From NCBI GenBank assembly GCA_020250175.1, contig JADCEN010000003.1:124001-188000 (forward strand): a stretch of 64,000 nucleotides of DNA, written 5' to 3'. The translations under genes and the position numbers were made by a program. Every line of letters starts with the position of its first letter. Position 1 is the first letter of the stretch. Origin of the DNA: Rhodobacter sp. (GTDB lineage: Bacteria; Pseudomonadota; Alphaproteobacteria; Rhodobacterales; Rhodobacteraceae). Positions 1-9,363 of the stretch are shown here, one piece after another. Under the pieces are notes generated by a model, which saw only the letters and a list, made by a program, of their open reading frames with translations, was not told the DNA's origin and ran no database searches.

Positions 1-2276
1 CCGCCCATCATCAGACAATAGGCCCAGGAGATCAGCAGGATCGAGGCAGAGCCATAGGGGGCGGCACTGACCGGCCCTTCGGCACCGCCGGTTTCGGGGT
101 GGCCGGGCAGGAAGGGGGCAAGATGCGCCTTGACCCCGATGGGTCCCATGCCAGGGCCGCCGCCGCCGTGCGGAATAGCGAAGGTCTTGTGCAGGTTCAG
201 GTGGCTGACATCGCCGCCGATCGCGCCGGGCTGCACCAGGCCGACCATCGCGTTCATGTTCGCCCCGTCGATATAGACCTGCCCGCCATGGTCATGGGTG
301 ATCTGGCAGACCTCGCGCACGGTTTCTTCGAAGACCCCGTGGGTCGAGGGATAGGTGATCATGCAGGCGGCCAGCGCGACGCCCGCCTCGGCGGCCTTGG
401 CGCGGAAGTCGTCAAGGTCCACGTCGCCATTGGGGGCGGATTTGACCACGACAACCTTCATCCCCGCCATCTGGGCGCTGGCCGGGTTGGTGCCATGCGC
501 GGAAACCGGAATCAGGCAGACATCGCGGTGAGGGTCGCCGCGCGACCGGTGATACGCCTGAATGGTCAGCAGCCCCGCGTATTCGCCCTGCGCGCCGGAA
601 TTGGGCTGCATCGACATCGCGTCATAGCCGGTGATCACGCAGAGCCTGTCGGCCAGATCGGCTATGGCGTGGTGATAGCCCTTCGCCTGATCGCGCGGCG
701 CAAAGGGGTGCAGCGATCCGAATTCCGGCCAGGTGATCGGCATCATCTCGGCCGCCGCATTCAGCTTCATCGTGCAGGATCCCAGCGGGATCATCGCCCG
801 GTCCAGTGCCAGATCGCGGTCCGACAGGCGGCGCATGTAGCGCATCATCTCGGATTCCGCGCGGTTCATGTGAAAGACCGGATGGGTCAGATAGCCGGTC
901 TGGCGCAACAGCGCTTCGGGGAAACCCAGGGTGGCGCGGTGCGGCGGCACCCCGTCGATCCCGAAGGCGCGCAGAACGCGGATCAGCACCCTTTCATCCG
1001 TCGTCTCGTCCAGCGCGATGCCGACGCGGTCGGTCCCGATCTTGCGGAAGTTCAGCCCTTCGTGCCGGGCGGCGGCCAGAATGCCGGCTTGGCCCACCCC
1101 CACCTCGACCGTCAGCGTATCGAAAAACGCCTTGGGCGAGACCTTTGCCCCGGCGGCGCGCAGCGCACGCGACAGGCGGTTGGTCAGGAAATGCACGCGC
1201 TCGGCAATTGCGCGCAGCCCCTTTGGCCCGTGGAACACGGCATAGAAGCTGGCCATGACCGCCAGCAGCGCCTGCGCGGTGCAGACGTTGGACGTGGCCT
1301 TTTCGCGCCGGATGTGCTGCTCGCGTGTCTGCAGTGACAGCCGGTACGCCCGCCCGCCGCGCGCATCGACCGACACGCCCACGATGCGGCCCGGCATGGC
1401 GCGCTTCAATTCATCGCGGCAGGACATGAAGGCGGCGTGCGGCCCGCCATAGCCCATCGGCACGCCAAAGCGCTGGGACGAGCCCACGGCGATATCGGCC
1501 CCCATGGCCCCCGGTTCCTTCAGCAGGCACAGCGCCAGCAGGTCGGTGGCGACAATGGCAAGCGCCTTGGCCGCGTGAAGCGCCGCAATCTGCGCGGTGA
1601 AATCCTGCACATGGCCATAGGTGCCGGGGTACTGGAAGATCGCGCCAAACACCGCCGCCGCATCGATCTGTTCAGGGTCCCCGACAATGGTTTCAATGCC
1701 CAGCGGCCGGGCGCGGGTCTGGATCACGGCGATGGTCTGCGGGTGGCAGTTGCGGTCGATGAAAAAGGCGCGCGCCTTGGTCCTGGCGCTGCGTTCGGCC
1801 ATGGTCATGGCCTCGGCCGCCGCCGTTGCCTCATCCAGCAGGCTGGCATTGGCAATGGGCAGGCCGGTCAGATCGGCAACCATGGTTTGAAAGTTCAGCA
1901 GCGCCTCCAGCCGTCCTTGGGCGATTTCCGGCTGGTAGGGGGTATAGGCGGTGTACCAGGCCGGGTTCTCCAGGATATTGCGCTGGATCGCGGGTGGGGT
2001 GACGGTACCGTAATAGCCCTGCCCGATCAGGCTGGTCATCACCCGGTTCTGTGCCGCCACCTCGCGCATTTTCGCCAGCAGCTCGTGCTCGGCCAGCGGT
2101 GCCAAGGGCAGCGCATCCGTCTGGCGGATCGAGGCGGGAACCGTTTGCGCGATCAGCGCATCAAGGCTGGGCACGCCCACCACCTTCAGCATCTCGGCCA
2201 TTTCCCCGGGCGAGGGGCCGATGTGGCGGCGGTTGGCGAAATCATACGGGTTATAGGTGCTGGGGGTGAAGGTCAT
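1..2276 (-). CDS. gcvP: Glycine dehydrogenase (decarboxylating), P protein, 3' end cut off
   Basis: The P protein of the glycine cleavage system decarboxylates glycine with PLP and hands the aminomethyl group to lipoyl-GcvH in the cytoplasm. The reverse-strand translation starts [20 protein letters not shown] and runs 758 codons to the window edge; family members are about 950 residues, so roughly 190 C-terminal residues lie outside. The PLP-lysine signature [16 protein letters not shown] is visible at about 150-200, with the lysine near residue 697, followed by [17 protein letters not shown]. The single-chain form (N and C halves fused) is typical of proteobacteria. The start is the first ATG of the family-like N-terminus; the Shine-Dalgarno is weak (AGAG directly upstream). 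gcvT and gcvH would be expected upstream of it in an operon but are absent from 2277-3553, so either gcvP is transcribed alone or they lie elsewhere. Confidence 0.96.
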   Translation of the reverse strand, partial: MTFTPSTYNPYDFANRRHIGPSPGEMAEMLKVVGVPSLDALIAQTVPASIRQTDALPLAPLAEHELLAKMREVAAQNRVMTSLIGQGYYGTVTPPAIQRNILENPAWYTAYTPYQPEIAQGRLEALLNFQTMVADLTGLPIANASLLDEATAAAEAMTMAERSARTKARAFFIDRNCHPQTIAVIQTRARPLGIETIVGDPEQIDAAAVFGAIFQYPGTYGHVQDFTAQIAALHAAKALAIVATDLLALCLLKEPGAMGADIAVGSSQRFGVPMGYGGPHAAFMSCRDELKRAMPGRIVGVSVDARGGRAYRLSLQTREQHIRREKATSNVCTAQALLAVMASFYAVFHGPKGLRAIAERVHFLTNRLSRALRAAGAKVSPKAFFDTLTVEVGVGQAGILAAARHEGLNFRKIGTDRVGIALDETTDERVLIRVLRAFGIDGVPPHRATLGFPEALLRQTGYLTHPVFHMNRAESEMMRYMRRLSDRDLALDRAMIPLGSCTMKLNAAAEMMPITWPEFGSLHPFAPRDQAKGYHHAIADLADRLCVITGYDAMSMQPNSGAQGEYAGLLTIQAYHRSRGDPHRDVCLIPVSAHGTNPASAQMAGMKVVVVKSAPNGDVDLDDFRAKAAEAGVALAACMITYPSTHGVFEETVREVCQITHDHGGQVYIDGANMNAMVGLVQPGAIGGDVSHLNLHKTFAIPHGGGGPGMGPIGVKAHLAPFLPGHPETGGAEGPVSAAPYGSASILLISWAYCLMMG

Positions 2277-3553
2277 CTCTGAACTGTGCCTTTGCTGCTT
2301 TGGGTCGGCATGACGTTCGGCCAGGATCAGTTTATGCCCATGCCCGCAATCGATGAGAAGGTCCTTCAATCGGAACCCGCGCATATATCCATAAAGGGCC
2401 GATGAAACGGCGTCCTTCCCCCCTTGATCCCTGCAGGATCATCTTCTCTCGCTGCCTGTTCACGTTCGCCCGGCCGCTTGCCGCCGATGCGTTCAGGGAT
2501 GATCGCCGCTTCGCAACGGCCCGCCCCGACCGGCAGAGCATGATGCAGGACGGCAAGCCGCCAACGCCCGGCTTCTGCAACCCATCGGCCGCGCTCACCG
2601 TTGATCTTGACGCGTTCTTGAATGCTCTGCCTGGCAGACTGCTGAAAGAATGCCACCCGCATGAATCGCCGGCTGGAAAAGGGGGAACTCTTCCGCAGGC
2701 CCCGCGCTGCGCGTGCCGCACGCCCGCCCATGGCGGGCGCGGGCCTGTCTTTGCACGAATTGCACCGTCCCGCGCGGGCGGGGAAACGCGCTGCGTTTCC
2801 TTGTCCGCCCGGAATGGCAAGCCGCCTTTCCGACGGATCAGGGTGATTTTCCCGCCCGGCAAGCGGCGGGGATGCTTTTTCAGAACCCGGTTCGGGAATT
2901 GCCACAGGGCAGCGACGTTCCAGGGGCGGTTCTGGCGACGCCGGGTACAGCGGGGAAAGGCAGTTGTTCGGGCCTGGCCTGCGCCACGGTCCTGAACTGC
3001 CCCGGCTTTGCCTTGGGCGGCGCCTTCCCCCGGGTCGTGGAACACCAACGAAGCCTTGCTCGGTGGGTCCGGGCCGATGGCGGTTACAGGCGTGCCGGAT
3101 CAGCGCAGGCCGGTCAAGGCGGCGCTTGCCTTGGGGACAGGCCGATCTGCAGGCACCCTGCATTCTTGCCACCCGTGAGTCCGCGCGCGAACGGCCAGCG
3201 TTTCTTGGCGGCCTGTTCGACTTCGCGGCGAACCACGGCGCTGCCCTGGGGCTGTTTCGACTGCATGACGGCCCCCGTGAACGGCTTTCATGCATTCCGG
3301 CAGTCCGCCCAAAGCGCGCTTCCTGGAAAACCGGATCACGCGCGCGCCAGTCTGCGGCGGGGCGTTTTCTTGCAGGATAACCGCTTGGCTGATCCTTGCC
3401 GGGCTGGCCCCTTCGGAAAGACAGGCGAGCTAGCCCGGCTGTCGCCGTGATGTCAGACAAACGTGCCAATATCGGTTCCGGGGTTGATCTGAATCAGGAA
3501 CGGCACCCAAAGACAGGCGTATGCTGCCGGTCTGTACTGCAAGGAGGAAAACC
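2277..3553. other. 1.3 kb intergenic region without a convincing gene
   Basis: Long open frames exist on both strands here, as expected from the high GC content, but their translations are Arg/Pro/Ala-rich and low in hydrophobic periodicity, and I recognise no domain in any of them. No good Shine-Dalgarno precedes the candidate starts. The only structure I can support is the dispersed repeat at 2641-2893. The promoter of the gene at 3554 presumably lies in the last 150 bases, but I see no clear -35/-10 pair. Confidence 0.6.
2641..2893. repeat. Dispersed repeat family 1, copy A
   Basis: This stretch is clearly related to 32311-32520 (copy B) and, over its last 115 bases, to 59831-59938 (copy C). 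The core holds a perfect hairpin GGAAACGC-GCT-GCGTTTCC (2782-2800), then CCGCCCGGAATGGCA, then TTTTCCCGCCCGGCAAGCGGCGGGGATGC with conserved 3' words TTTCAGAACCC. Copies A and B also share the outer part beginning GCTGAAA.A.TGCC. All copies are intergenic. Read on the minus strand, all three give a similar peptide (LPGGKI, PFRA, KETQRVSPP in copy A), which may be incidental to DNA-level conservation. Confidence 0.75.
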
Positions 3554-4693
3554 ATGAAATCTGTGATGATTCTGGCCCTATGCCTGGTGAGCGCCCCGGC
3601 GCTGGCCGAGCCTTCGGTTCTGACAATCGGCAATGACCGGTACGAGGCGGGGGAATCGGTACGGTTCGACGGACCTGCGGTCACCGACCTGTTTATGGCA
3701 GGCAATCGGGTTGATGTTGCGGGGCCGGTCGAAGGCACGGCACATCTGGCCGGGCGGCGCGTTTCGGTGGACTCGGATGTGGCAGGCGATCTGTTCGCGG
3801 CGGGATATTCGGTAACCGTTGATGGCACGGTCGGCGGGGATGCCTCGGTCAGCGGCTTTGACGTGACGCTGGGCACGGTCACCGGCAACCTTCGTGCAGC
3901 CGGGTCAGAAGTGACCGTTGGCGCGGTCGGCGGCTACGCCTTGGTTACGGGGGCCGACATCACCCTGCAGGGTGCGATTGCCGGGGATGCGATCCTGGTC
4001 GGGGATGAGATTCAGTTCGGGCCGCAGGCGCGCGTCGCAGGTGCGCTGACGGTCTATGCCGCAGACCCGGCCAGTGTTTCGGTGCCCGAAACGGTTGCCC
4101 CGGCGTCACGGGTGAAGATCGAGAATCTGAAGAACTCTGAAGAGGCGCACCTACCACGGATGATGCCGGTCAGACTGTCATTCTGGCGGATTGCAGGCAG
4201 TTTCCTGACGGGTGTCCTGATTTCAGGCCTGATTGCCGCGCTGGTAATCGCCGTGGCCCCGAAAGCCGTGCAAAGCTGGCGCGAACTGGCGCTGGCGCAT
4301 CCCGGACATGCGATCTGGTCGGGCTTTCTGGTCACCTCGGCGCTGGCAGGGTCGGGCTTTGTGCTGATGCTCACAATCATCGGGGCGTTTTTGCTGCCGG
4401 TAACGCTGACGATCACTGTTCTGGCGATTCTTGCTGGATATGCGCTTGGTTCCTATGTCCTTGGCGTGGGCATATGGCTGGCCTTGGGCAGGCCAATGCC
4501 GGACCATCTGCCCGGAAAATTCGGCTTGGCCTGTCTTGGGGCCTTCCTTGCCGGATTGGCATGGCTTGTCCCGGTGGCGGGCTGGTTCTTTGTGCTTGGC
4601 CTGACACTGCTTGGAATCGGCACGCTGGCCGCCTTTGTCCTGCCGGACGGGTGGCTGCTGCGGCGTGACAATACCGCCCGGTCAGGCGCGTGA
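3554..4693 (+). CDS. Membrane protein with bactofilin-like beta-helix ectodomain
   Basis: 379 residues. The start at 3554 is chosen because a near-perfect Shine-Dalgarno (AAGGAGGAAA) ends 3 bases before it. Residues 1-20 form a signal peptide ending ALA-EPS. Residues about 25-170 are built from short beta-repeats of the type VAGPVEGTAHLAGRRVSVDS and VGGDASVSGFDVTLGTVTGN, the pattern of bactofilin-like right-handed beta-helices. After a linker there are about 5-6 hydrophobic segments (roughly 210-370), then a short basic tail. The layout implies an exported helix domain attached to a polytopic membrane anchor. No catalytic motif is visible. It stands alone, with decayed genes downstream. Function is unknown; a scaffold or envelope-stress role is only a guess. 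Related proteins are usually annotated as polymer-forming or hypothetical. Confidence 0.8.
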   Translation: MKSVMILALCLVSAPALAEPSVLTIGNDRYEAGESVRFDGPAVTDLFMAGNRVDVAGPVEGTAHLAGRRVSVDSDVAGDLFAAGYSVTVDGTVGGDASVSGFDVTLGTVTGNLRAAGSEVTVGAVGGYALVTGADITLQGAIAGDAILVGDEIQFGPQARVAGALTVYAADPASVSVPETVAPASRVKIENLKNSEEAHLPRMMPVRLSFWRIAGSFLTGVLISGLIAALVIAVAPKAVQSWRELALAHPGHAIWSGFLVTSALAGSGFVLMLTIIGAFLLPVTLTITVLAILAGYALGSYVLGVGIWLALGRPMPDHLPGKFGLACLGAFLAGLAWLVPVAGWFFVLGLTLLGIGTLAAFVLPDGWLLRRDNTARSGA

Positions 4694-4849
4694 ATGACCG
4701 GTCTGCGGAAACCAGGTCGTGCCGACGGGCACGGGGCCTGCTGATGACCGGCGGCGGGGCCGCTGCCGGTCTTGGCGGCGGGGTCTGGGCTGTGGCGGCG
4801 GCGGATGGGGGCGATGACCGGCCATGCTGCAGCCGTTGCAGCAATCCGA

Positions 4850-5140
4850 CAGGTACCGGCGGTCACGCAAACAATGTCTTTCCCTGTCCGACCGTGTCAC
4901 TGGTCTGCTGGCGGATACCGCTGCACGCCTATCAATGCCCCCCTGGCGCGCGGTACCAGATCACGTACGCCGACCTTGATCGTCGGCGTGCGTGATGACC
5001 GCTATGGCACCAATGCCTGCGATGACTACACCGCCAGCCGGATTGCAGGGGCAAAGTTCATCGGTTCCGACACAGGCGGCCATGCCCGGGCGGGCTGCAA
5101 TACAGGGGTGATCGACGCTGTGCCTGATCTGTTGACCAGA
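4850..5140 (+). pseudogene. Remnant of an alpha/beta-hydrolase (C-terminal part)
   Basis: One frame carries the C-terminal signature of an alpha/beta-hydrolase: TPTLIVGVRDDRYGT (strand before the acid residue, from about 4967), then YTASRIAGAKFIG, then TGGHARAGCN where the catalytic His should be, ending near IDAVPDLL (5134). The preceding residues also match the lid/linker region loosely. No nucleophile elbow or N-terminal half can be found upstream in any frame, and there is no plausible start with a ribosome site. I read this as a truncated, decaying gene rather than a live short protein. Confidence 0.5.
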
Positions 5141-5381
5141 ATTGCAAGTGACCCGAGCCATGATCCACAGCCGGATTGAACGCCACCTGCCATCGGGGTT
5201 TGCTGCACCGGGACGGGTGGATATGGAATGTCCGGGGGGTGGTTCCGCTTGGCAGCATTGTGTTTTGCCGGACCAGATCAGACGCTGGACGATGTTCCGA
5301 TCCCGCCGAATGGCGACTGAAACGAATTCTCGGCCCTCTGAAAGTGCCGGTCCGGGATCCTTCGCAACGGAAGCCCGCCGT

Positions 5382-5498
5382 TTGATGATCCCTGCCCAGA
5401 TCGTCGTCGTCGCTGCCGCGCGCAAAGGCAACAGCTGCAAGAGGCTTGCCGCAGGGTCGGGCGTGTCGTTTCCGACGGTTGACCGGATGAAAACACGG
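5382..5498 (+). pseudogene. Possible fragment of a transposase helix-turn-helix
   Basis: Within an open frame, about 39 residues from LMIPAQIVVVAAARKGNSC to VSFPTVDRMKTR fit the N-terminal helix-turn-helix of IS630-type transposases (pattern QIV-x-AA-x-G-x-S-x3-LA-x3-GVS-x2-TV-x-R). Nothing resembling the DDE catalytic domain follows. It lies just after the hydrolase remnant, which is consistent with an old insertion that damaged this locus. The match rests on pattern only; it could also come from another HTH protein. Confidence 0.35.
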
Positions 5499-5690
5499 GC
5501 AGAGTTGGTTTGCGCAGTCACGGGAAGCCTGGTGAAGCCGTTCAATGCGCGGGGCTTCCGGCATTGAATTGACCGGCGAGGCTGCCGTCAGCCGGGCGGA
5601 CGGGTGCGGTCTGCGTCTGAAACCGGGGCTTGTTTCGCAGATCGCCTGACCCAGCCGGCCCGCCGCCTGTTCTGCCTATGCGAGGTATCC

Positions 5691-7421
5691 ATGCTGCCTG
5701 CACCTGATCCTGCCCCGTCCCGGACCGACCGGGTGGCCTTTGTCGATCTGTTCCTGCCCAAGATCGTGACGGTCCTGCGCGAAGGATACGGTCCGGCGCA
5801 GTTGCGGGCGGATGCCGTGGCGGGGCTGACCGTGGCCATTGTGGCCCTGCCGCTGTCGATGGCCATTGCCATCGCCTCGGGTGCCACGCCTGCGCAGGGG
5901 CTTTACAGCGCGATCGTGGGCGGGTTTCTGGTGTCGCTTCTGGGTCGGTCGCGGTTTCAGATCGGCGGGCCGGCGGGGGCGTTCATCGTGCTGGTCGCGG
6001 CCACGGCAGCCGGTCACGGGATGGACGGGCTGATTCTGGCCACCTTTCTGTCGGGTCTGATGCTTGCCGCCGCCGGCTGGCTGCGGCTGGGCACTTTCAT
6101 CAAGTTCATGCCCTTTCCGGTGACGGTCGGCTTCACCGCCGGGATTGCGGTGATCATCCTTGCCAGCCAGATGAAGGAACTGCTGGGCCTGACCCTGACG
6201 ATACCCGAGCCGGGGCCGCTGCTGGCAAAGGTGCCGGTGCTTTGGGCGGCCTTGCCTTCGGTCAGTGCGGCGGCGGCCGTGCTTTCGGCGGGGACCGTCC
6301 TGATCATCCTGGGGCTGAGACATGTCCGCCCGCACTGGCCGGGCATGCTGATCGCACTGGCGGCGATGACGCTGCTGGCGGCGCTGGCCGACCTGCCGGT
6401 GGCGACCGTGGGCAGCCGGTTCGGGGGCATTCCCTCGAGCTTGCCCCGGCCGGCCTTGCCTGCGTTCGGCTGGGCAAAGATCGTCGAGGTTCTGCCTGCG
6501 GCCCTGTCCTTTGCCTTGCTGGGTGCCATCGAGTCGCTTCTGTCTGCGGTCGTGGCCGACGGGATGACGGGGCGGCGGCACCGGTCAAATGCGGAATTGG
6601 TGGCGCAGGGGGTGGCCAATGTCGGATCGGCGCTGTTCGGCGGATTCTGCGTGACCGGAACCATCGCCCGCACCGCCACCAATGTGCGCGCCGGTGCCCA
6701 TGGGCCGGTGGCGGGGATGCTGCATGCGGTTTTCCTGCTGGTTTTCATGCTGGTTGCCGCACCTCTTGCCGCATTCATTCCGCTGGCGGCACTTGCGGGC
6801 GTGCTGGCTGTCGTCAGCTGGAACATGATTGAAAAGGCGTCCATTGCCACCCTGCTGCGGTCGGGCCGGGGCGATGCCGCTGTTCTGGGGGCGACCTTCT
6901 TCCTGACGATCTTCCGCAACCTGACCGAGGCGATTGTCGTGGGGGTCGCCCTTGGGTCGGTTCTGTTCATCCAACGGATGTCGCGGGCGGTGGCCGTTGA
7001 AACGGACATCCCCTTTGTCCGCGAGGATGCGGCCGACGATGGCGGCAGCTATGACGCGGCCCGGTCCGCAGACCCCGGTATCGTGATCTACCGGATCACG
7101 GGCGCGATCTTTTTCGGGGCGGCGGCCTCGATCGGATCGGTGCTGGGGCAGATTTCCGATAGCCACCGCGCCCTGATCGTGGATTTCTCTGCCGTGCCGT
7201 TTCTGGATTCGACCGGTGCGAATGTGATCGGGGCGCTGGCGCGCCAGGCGCAGAAAAGCGGTGTCAGGCTGTATCTGGCCGGTACCGGTCCGGACATCCG
7301 CCGGGTTCTGCAAGCGCATGGCGTCGGCGGGCCGGGCATCTTCTTTTCGGGGTCCGTCCCCCTTGCGCTTCAGTCCGAAAAGGCGCTGTCTTCACCGCTG
7401 CCGCAGGCCCGCGACCGGTGA
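5691..7421 (+). CDS. SulP family anion transporter with STAS domain
   Basis: 576 residues. An inner-membrane transporter of the SLC26/SulP family, moving sulfate, bicarbonate or a related anion. The start at 5691 (MLPAPDPAPS) has GAGG 8 bases upstream; a longer frame from 5604 lacks family similarity. The N-terminal part LREGYGPAQLRADAVAGLTV is the conserved SulP entry, followed by 10-12 membrane segments to about residue 430, including FQIGGPAGAFIVLVA and LPVTVGFTAGIAV-type motifs (here FPVTVGFTAGIAV). The C-terminal STAS domain (about 465-560) carries the conserved DSTGA phosphorylation-site motif. Substrate cannot be told from sequence. No partner gene, such as a carbonic anhydrase, is adjacent; the next gene starts 168 bases downstream. 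Confidence 0.92.
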   Translation: MLPAPDPAPSRTDRVAFVDLFLPKIVTVLREGYGPAQLRADAVAGLTVAIVALPLSMAIAIASGATPAQGLYSAIVGGFLVSLLGRSRFQIGGPAGAFIVLVAATAAGHGMDGLILATFLSGLMLAAAGWLRLGTFIKFMPFPVTVGFTAGIAVIILASQMKELLGLTLTIPEPGPLLAKVPVLWAALPSVSAAAAVLSAGTVLIILGLRHVRPHWPGMLIALAAMTLLAALADLPVATVGSRFGGIPSSLPRPALPAFGWAKIVEVLPAALSFALLGAIESLLSAVVADGMTGRRHRSNAELVAQGVANVGSALFGGFCVTGTIARTATNVRAGAHGPVAGMLHAVFLLVFMLVAAPLAAFIPLAALAGVLAVVSWNMIEKASIATLLRSGRGDAAVLGATFFLTIFRNLTEAIVVGVALGSVLFIQRMSRAVAVETDIPFVREDAADDGGSYDAARSADPGIVIYRITGAIFFGAAASIGSVLGQISDSHRALIVDFSAVPFLDSTGANVIGALARQAQKSGVRLYLAGTGPDIRRVLQAHGVGGPGIFFSGSVPLALQSEKALSSPLPQARDR

Positions 7422-7589
7422 CATCCCGGCCCCCTGCCTGCGACAAGCAACGGTGGCCCCAGGGGAAAGACGACGTGACCGTGCGCGACAGGGTGGTGCA
7501 TACCCTCCAGCGCCGGCCCGCCACGGGGCAGGTCCGCCAGAGTCCGACGGCGGTAGACCTGCCGTTCCGCGCCGTCTAAGCTTTGCGCC

Positions 7590-8273
7590 ATGAAGACGGA
7601 CCTGGTGATTTTCGACTGTGACGGCGTGTTGATTGACAGCGAGGTCATCAGCGCGCGCATGCTGATTGCCGAGCTGAAGGGTTACGGCATCGACATGGAC
7701 ATGGCCTTTGTCAGCCGCCATTTCCTGGGCCGCAGCTATCCGGTGGTCCTCAAGGAGGTGCGCGAGGGGTGGGGCGTGGCCCTGCCCGAACGGTTCGAGG
7801 CCGACTACCGGGCGCGCCTGCTGGCGGCATTCGAGCAGGACCTAAAGCCGATGGCAGGCGTGGCGGCGGTCATCCCGGCCCTTGGTCTGCCCTATTGTCT
7901 GGCCACATCCTCCAGCCCCGAGCGGCTGCGCCGATCGCTGGCCATCACCGGCCTGGCCCCCCTGTTCGAAGGCGTCTGCTTTACGGCCGGCGACGTGGCG
8001 CGCGGCAAGCCTGCGCCCGACCTTTTCCTGCACGCGGCGGCCCGGATGGGTGCCGACCCGGCCAGGTGCCTGGTGATCGAAGACAGTCTCAACGGGGTGC
8101 GGGCCGGGCTTGCGGCGGGCATGGAGGTGTGGCGCTTTACCGGGGGCAGCCACCTTGCCGGGCTGGATCTGACCCCGCCCGGGGATGCCGTGCCGCAGGC
8201 CAGCTTTGCCGTCCTTTCCGACATTTTCCTGCTTCGCCCCGCCCTGCGTGCGGCGCAGCCAGTTGCAGGTTGA
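7590..8273 (+). CDS. HAD-superfamily phosphatase (subfamily IA) of the polyol cluster
   Basis: 227 residues. Motif I FDCDGVLIDSE gives both catalytic aspartates, motif II is the TSS in CLATSSSPERL, motif III the lysine in GKPAPDLF, and motif IV IEDSLNGVRAG; a helical cap lies between motifs I and II. This is the beta-phosphoglucomutase/phosphoglycolate-phosphatase-like group, usually hydrolysing a small sugar phosphate. Its stop is 5 bases before the SorC regulator, which precedes the polyol importer, so it probably belongs to the same unit and may dephosphorylate a polyol- or hexose-phosphate. Substrate is unproven. The Shine-Dalgarno before 7590 is weak. Confidence 0.88.
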   Translation: MKTDLVIFDCDGVLIDSEVISARMLIAELKGYGIDMDMAFVSRHFLGRSYPVVLKEVREGWGVALPERFEADYRARLLAAFEQDLKPMAGVAAVIPALGLPYCLATSSSPERLRRSLAITGLAPLFEGVCFTAGDVARGKPAPDLFLHAAARMGADPARCLVIEDSLNGVRAGLAAGMEVWRFTGGSHLAGLDLTPPGDAVPQASFAVLSDIFLLRPALRAAQPVAG

Positions 8274-8278
8274 CAAAG

Positions 8279-9247
8279 ATGAACACGATGAACACGCTTG
8301 GTGATGCCGAACCAAGCCAGGCCGACGATGCCGCCCGCGCGGGGTGGCTCTACTATGTGGGCGGACTGACGCAGGACCAGATCGCGCGGGAACTTGGCGT
8401 GTCGCGCCAGCGCGCGCAGCGGCTGGTGTCGCGGGCGATGTCAGATGGCCTGATCCATGTGCGGCTGGAACACCGGATCGGGGCCTGCCTTGATCTGGAA
8501 ACGGCGCTGACCGACCGGTTCGGTCTGACGCGCTGCCGCGTGGCACCGGGCCTTGGGGCGGGGGTGGATCCGGTTCTGGCCATTGCGCCTGCGGCGGCGG
8601 CCGAAATCGAACGGTTCCTGCGCATGACCGAGCCGCTGGTGATCGCGCTGGGCACAGGGCGGGCCCTGCGCGCGACGGTTGACGAAATCGGCTCGGTTGC
8701 GGCCGAACATCACCGTCTGGTGTCGCTGATCGGGAATATCGCGCCCGACGGGTCGGCGAGCTCTTTCGATGTGATCATGCGGATCGCGGACAAGGTGCGT
8801 GCCCCGCATTATCCGATGCCGGTCCCGGTCATTTCCGCAACTGCGGAAGAGAATCAGGCCTTCCACGCGCTGGGTCCTGTCCGACGTGTCGTGGAACTGG
8901 CGCGGGCCGCCGACGTCATCTTCGTTGGCGTGGGCCAGATGAGCAATGACGCGCCCCTGCTGGCCGACGGGTTCCTTACCCGCGAGGAACTGGTGGCGAT
9001 GCAGGCCGCAGGCGCGGTGGGCGAAGTGGCAGGCTGGGTCTATGATTCGGACGGTTGTTACCTTGATCTGGGCACCAATCGCCGCGTCGGGGGGGTGCGG
9101 GTTGATGCGGGGCGTCCGAACCCGGTGATCGGCATTGCGGCAGGCCCGTCAAAGGTGGCATCGATCCGGGCAGCGCTGAAATCGCAGATTCTCAACGGGC
9201 TGGTGACAGATGAGTCCAGTGCGCGGGCAATTCTTGCAGGCATGTGA
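8279..9247 (+). CDS. SorC/DeoR-type sugar-binding transcriptional regulator
   Basis: 322 residues. The N-terminal helix-turn-helix reads LTQDQIARELGVSRQRAQRLV (about 30-50), and the rest is the SorC sugar-binding domain, with the phosphosugar-site pattern ALGTGRALRATVDEI and GVGQMSNDAPL. Family members sense phosphorylated sugars or polyols and control nearby catabolic operons. It sits between the HAD phosphatase and the polyol importer, the position of the putative regulator in the Rhodobacter polyol operon. Two ATGs (8279, 8288) are possible starts; 8279 is taken as it lies just after the HAD stop. Candidate operators lie at 9265-9325. Confidence 0.92.
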   Translation: MNTMNTLGDAEPSQADDAARAGWLYYVGGLTQDQIARELGVSRQRAQRLVSRAMSDGLIHVRLEHRIGACLDLETALTDRFGLTRCRVAPGLGAGVDPVLAIAPAAAAEIERFLRMTEPLVIALGTGRALRATVDEIGSVAAEHHRLVSLIGNIAPDGSASSFDVIMRIADKVRAPHYPMPVPVISATAEENQAFHALGPVRRVVELARAADVIFVGVGQMSNDAPLLADGFLTREELVAMQAAGAVGEVAGWVYDSDGCYLDLGTNRRVGGVRVDAGRPNPVIGIAAGPSKVASIRAALKSQILNGLVTDESSARAILAGM

Positions 9248-9264
9248 CTGTGCTTCGGGTCAGA

Positions 9265-9325
9265 GTTGCAACGCAACCCCAGAAGAGTGTTGACAGATCG
9301 GCCCGCATCATGGGGAATTGCCCAT
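9265..9325 (+). promoter_or_regulatory. Promoter and palindromic operator candidates for the polyol operon
   Basis: The 116-base gap before the binding-protein gene holds three elements: an inverted repeat GTTGC-AAC-GCAAC at 9265-9277; a -35-like TTGACA at 9290-9295; and, over the expected -10 position, an inverted repeat ATGGG-GAATTG-CCCAT at 9310-9325. A palindrome on the -10 would suit repression by the SorC regulator encoded just upstream. The -10 itself is poor. Assignment is by position and symmetry only. Confidence 0.45.
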
Positions 9326-9363
9326 AAGGCGATGAAATGCTCAATCGCCGACAAGGGAGGAAA

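Noticed and set aside
99..1337. 412-codon plus-strand frame at the left edge
   Set aside because: Antisense shadow of gcvP, whose minus-strand translation matches the family throughout.
2366..3469. Long open frames on both strands of the gcvP gap (up to 367 codons)
   Set aside because: Translations are Arg/Pro-rich without domain pattern, no ribosome sites are seen, and the frames overlap each other; typical of GC-rich noncoding DNA. Only the repeat is supported.
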